Below are positions 4,186-6,280 of a stretch of DNA of 6,280 bases, piece by piece. This DNA comes from Anaerolineae bacterium (GTDB taxonomy: Bacteria > Chloroflexota > Anaerolineae > Aggregatilineales > Phototrophicaceae): positions 1 through 6,280 of the forward strand of contig JAIOHO010000425.1 in assembly GCA_019912905.1 (NCBI GenBank), in the 5' to 3' direction. A program made the position numbers and the translations under genes. Every line of letters starts with the position of its first letter. The first letter of the stretch is position 1. Under the pieces are notes generated by a model. It was not told where the DNA came from and searched no databases. It saw only the letters and a list, made by a program, of their open reading frames with translations.

Positions 4186-6280
4186 ATGGCCTCAACCGCT
4201 CATTCGAGTTTGAAAAACCGCCTGTGGATTGGGGTGACCGCCCTGATCGGCCTGGTCAGCGCGGCGATGCTGGTCCTTTACCTGGGGCTGGCGTTGAACT
4301 GGCGCAGCCATCCGTTTATCGGCGTCATGTTCACACCGCTGCTGGTCGTCGATGGCTCCCAATCGCTCGGCCCGCAGTCCTGGCCGGGGCTGGAAAGCGG
4401 CCTGCACCGCATGGATCGAATCGCCGCCATCAATGACGAAGTCCTCTACAACCCGGCGGATGCGGCGGACAGCATGGATTACAATGCGGTTCACAGCCGC
4501 TATTTTGCGGCGCTGGCACAGCTCCAGCCCGGCGACACCGTGACGGTGCAGTTCGAGCGGCTGGTCGGCCAGAGCGCAGCCCCCTGTCAGGCGGGGACGC
4601 TGGCCGATTGTCAGGTGAGTTACACCCTGGGCGAACTGCCGTTGATCGACTTCATCGGCTTCTTCATCGTACCTTATGTCACGGCGCTGGCGACCTTCGC
4701 GGTCGGATTGGCGCTGCTGCTGCTGCGGCCCAACCAGCCTGCCGCACGGGTCATCAGTGTACTGGCATTTGCGCTGGCGGTGCTGATTGGCGGTCTGTTC
4801 GACCTGGACGCCACCCATCAGTTGATCCCCCTGTGGCTGGTGGCGAATGTGCTGGTCGGCGGTTCGCTCATGACGCTGGGCCTGATATTCCCCATCCGCG
4901 CCGGGGTGCTGGACCGCTGGCCGGGGCTGGTCTATGGGCCGTATGCGCTGTGTCTGGCCCTGATTCCGGTGTTCCTGTGGTTCAACCAGAACCCGCCTTC
5001 CCCCGGGTTTCAGATCAATATCCCACCGTTTATGCTGGTGATTGGGGGTATCCTCGTCCTGGTCGCCACCACGCTGCGCGCCTGGCGCTTTGCCGGGTCT
5101 GCCATCGTCCGCGACCAGAGCAACACGATCCTGATCGGCATCTTTCTGACCAGCGTGCCGGTCATCATCTGGCTGATCAACATCCTGTCACAGACCTTTT
5201 ACAGCACGACCGCCGTGCCGTTCAACACCTCCGCCGCCACGCCCTTTATCCTGACCGCCCCGCTGAGCATGGCCTATGCGGTGCTGCAATACCGCTTCTT
5301 CGATACGGATCGGGTCATCAGCAAGGGCATCACCTATTTCGTGATGCTGATCGCGCTGGTCAGCGGCTATGCCCTGCTGGTATTCAGCGCCAGCCTGATC
5401 CTCACCCAGGCCGATGGCATGCCCGCCAACAACCCCCTGCTCATCGGCGTCGCTATTTTTTTGATCGCGCTGCTGTTCCTGCCCGTGCGCAATCTGCTGC
5501 AAGGACAGATCGACCGCATCTATTTCCGGCAGCGGCATAACTTCCAGATCCAGGTCGAAAACTTCACCCACAACATCGCCCAACTGCGCGACATCCAGCA
5601 GGTTGCGCGCCAGTTCCGGGAAACCCTGTCGCAGACCATCGCGCCGACGAATCTGTTTGCCTTCATGCCCGACCGTGAGACAGGCCGCTATATCGCCCTG
5701 GGTGAGCGCCAGCCGGATACCGACATTCAGTTTGCCGCCGACAGCGGCGTGCTTCAGGCACTCAAGGCGGATCATCAGGTCATCTACCTGGAGCCGGGTC
5801 GTCCCTGGCCCCCGGAACTGCGCCCGGAACACTCGCGCCTGCAAATTCTGAATACGCTGGTCATCCTGGGTCTGTACGGCAGCAATCATCTCAACGGGTT
5901 CGTGTGTATCGGGCCGCCGCAGTCCGGCACAGGCCGTTACACCCATGAAGAGCTGATCTTCATCCAGAACCTCGCCAGCCAGATGTCGATTGCCGCCGAA
6001 CGTGCGCAGGTCGTCGATTCGCTGGAGCGGCGCGTGCGCGAACTGGACGTGCTCAGTCAGGTCGGTCAGGCGGTCAACTTCGCCATCAACCTGGATGACC
6101 TGATGGAACTGCTCAGTGCCCAGACCAATCGACTGCTGGCAGCAACCTATTTTTACATCGCCCTGCGCGACGACATCACTGGCGACATCTATTTTGCCTT
6201 CTTCCTCGAAGACGACGAACGTTACCCCGACCGTGAGAACAAACCCTGGCCGCCGCGTGGCGACCTGTTCAGCGAGGTCA
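4186..6280 (+). CDS. Large membrane sensor: PDZ-like extracytoplasmic domain, about nine TM segments, tandem GAF domains (3' partial)
   Basis: The frame from the ATG at 4186 stays open to the window edge, giving 698 codons with no stop. TM1 is at about 14-38. An extracytoplasmic segment of about 115 residues follows, containing a PDZ-like pattern at 66-125 (G-L-x-x-x-D-R-I-A-A-I-N-D, then L-Q-P-G-D-T-V-T-V-Q-F-E-R) and a Cys pair, C134 and C142. Further hydrophobic segments lie at about 153-180, 187-205, 211-236, 247-266, 279-296, 314-335, 351-367, 380-404 and 417-434. The juxtamembrane L-P-V-R-N-L-L-Q-x-x-I-D-R-I-Y-F-R (432-448) is typical of multi-TM histidine kinases of the ComP-like layout. 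A divergent GAF-like domain spans about 455-606, then a short coiled coil at 605-625 and the start of a second GAF domain at about 620-698. The output domain (histidine kinase, phosphatase or cyclase) is beyond the edge, so the signalling type is inferred. It is divergent from prs. Confidence 0.85.
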   Translation, partial: MASTAHSSLKNRLWIGVTALIGLVSAAMLVLYLGLALNWRSHPFIGVMFTPLLVVDGSQSLGPQSWPGLESGLHRMDRIAAINDEVLYNPADAADSMDYNAVHSRYFAALAQLQPGDTVTVQFERLVGQSAAPCQAGTLADCQVSYTLGELPLIDFIGFFIVPYVTALATFAVGLALLLLRPNQPAARVISVLAFALAVLIGGLFDLDATHQLIPLWLVANVLVGGSLMTLGLIFPIRAGVLDRWPGLVYGPYALCLALIPVFLWFNQNPPSPGFQINIPPFMLVIGGILVLVATTLRAWRFAGSAIVRDQSNTILIGIFLTSVPVIIWLINILSQTFYSTTAVPFNTSAATPFILTAPLSMAYAVLQYRFFDTDRVISKGITYFVMLIALVSGYALLVFSASLILTQADGMPANNPLLIGVAIFLIALLFLPVRNLLQGQIDRIYFRQRHNFQIQVENFTHNIAQLRDIQQVARQFRETLSQTIAPTNLFAFMPDRETGRYIALGERQPDTDIQFAADSGVLQALKADHQVIYLEPGRPWPPELRPEHSRLQILNTLVILGLYGSNHLNGFVCIGPPQSGTGRYTHEELIFIQNLASQMSIAAERAQVVDSLERRVRELDVLSQVGQAVNFAINLDDLMELLSAQTNRLLAATYFYIALRDDITGDIYFAFFLEDDERYPDRENKPWPPRGDLFSEV
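4381..4563 (+). other. PDZ-like extracytoplasmic domain of the sensor
   Basis: Codons 66-126 of the sensor encode a glycine-leucine turn followed by D-R-I-A-A-I-N-D, a helical stretch around residues 96-112, and L-Q-P-G-D-T-V-T-V-Q-F-E-R. This is the order found in bacterial PDZ domains, where G-D-x-I-x-x-I-N-G precedes a closing L-x-x-G-D-x-V-x-L-x-x-x-R strand. It lies between TM1 and TM2 and so should face outside the cytoplasm, where it could bind peptide termini or a partner protein. The assignment is from pattern only. Confidence 0.5.

Noticed and set aside
3792..4187. Possible small protein on the minus strand upstream of prs
   Set aside because: The product has no domain or membrane pattern, its composition changes abruptly at the AT-rich/GC-rich border, and the frame crosses the likely promoter region.
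4608..5540. Plus-strand open frame of 310 codons rich in Arg, Ala, Gly and Pro
   Set aside because: It is a frame-shifted shadow of the sensor gene, which reads through the same bases with coherent transmembrane segments and continues open to the window edge.
5188..5946. Minus-strand open frame of 252 codons
   Set aside because: It is antisense to the sensor gene, whose sense frame has clear membrane segments and a GAF region; the antisense product is low-complexity and Gln/Asp/Gly-rich.
1..6280. CRISPR array, tRNA genes, defence system or toxin-antitoxin pair
   Set aside because: No regularly spaced repeats, tRNA-like cloverleaf bases or recognisable defence or toxin genes were seen on either strand. 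The CPBP family can include immunity proteins, but nothing around it supports a bacteriocin or defence locus.

Overview
The window is GC-rich (by eye roughly 60% G+C) except for a short AT-rich stretch near 4080-4180. The proteins suggest a bacterium of the Chloroflexota (Anaerolineae-like) type: an IS4/IS701-like transposase end, a divergent PRPP synthetase, a TVP38/TMEM64 membrane protein and a large PDZ-like/multi-TM/GAF sensor, with mostly weak Shine-Dalgarno sequences. This placement is an inference from gene content and style, and no marker gene proves it.

Layout. (1) 1-255, plus: the C-terminus of a DDE transposase, entering from the left edge. The right end of its IS seems to abut the next gene. 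(2) 264-1058, plus: a CPBP (CAAX/Abi) intramembrane protease. (3) 1104-1883, plus: an alpha/beta hydrolase with a good ribosome binding site, probably co-transcribed with the protease. (4) 1878-2564, minus: a TVP38/TMEM64 (VTT/DedA-like) membrane protein, convergent with the hydrolase and sharing the palindrome TCATGA as both stop signals. (5) 2721-3752, minus: a ribose-phosphate diphosphokinase (PRPP synthetase) with all main landmarks but several substitutions in the ATP and ribose-phosphate loops and an N-terminal extension. A UUCG-loop hairpin lies between it and the TVP38-like gene. (6) 3753-4185: a divergent intergenic region of 433 bases. Its PRS-proximal two thirds are GC-rich and full of inverted repeats downstream of a minus-strand TATAAT box; its other third is AT-rich and leads into the sensor gene. 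(7) 4186-6280, plus: a long gene running off the right edge (698 codons visible) for a membrane sensor with an extracytoplasmic PDZ-like domain, about nine membrane segments and two GAF-type domains. Its output domain lies outside the window.

How they fit together. Most of this looks like ordinary chromosome carrying housekeeping and membrane genes. The protease and hydrolase form a likely two-gene unit. PRPP synthetase supplies PRPP for nucleotide, histidine, tryptophan and NAD synthesis. The sensor and the PRPP synthetase are divergently transcribed and share a control region. I see no defence island, CRISPR array, toxin-antitoxin pair or biosynthetic cluster. The items most worth follow-up are the structured PRPP-synthetase leader, the altered active-site loops of that enzyme, and the cut-off sensor.
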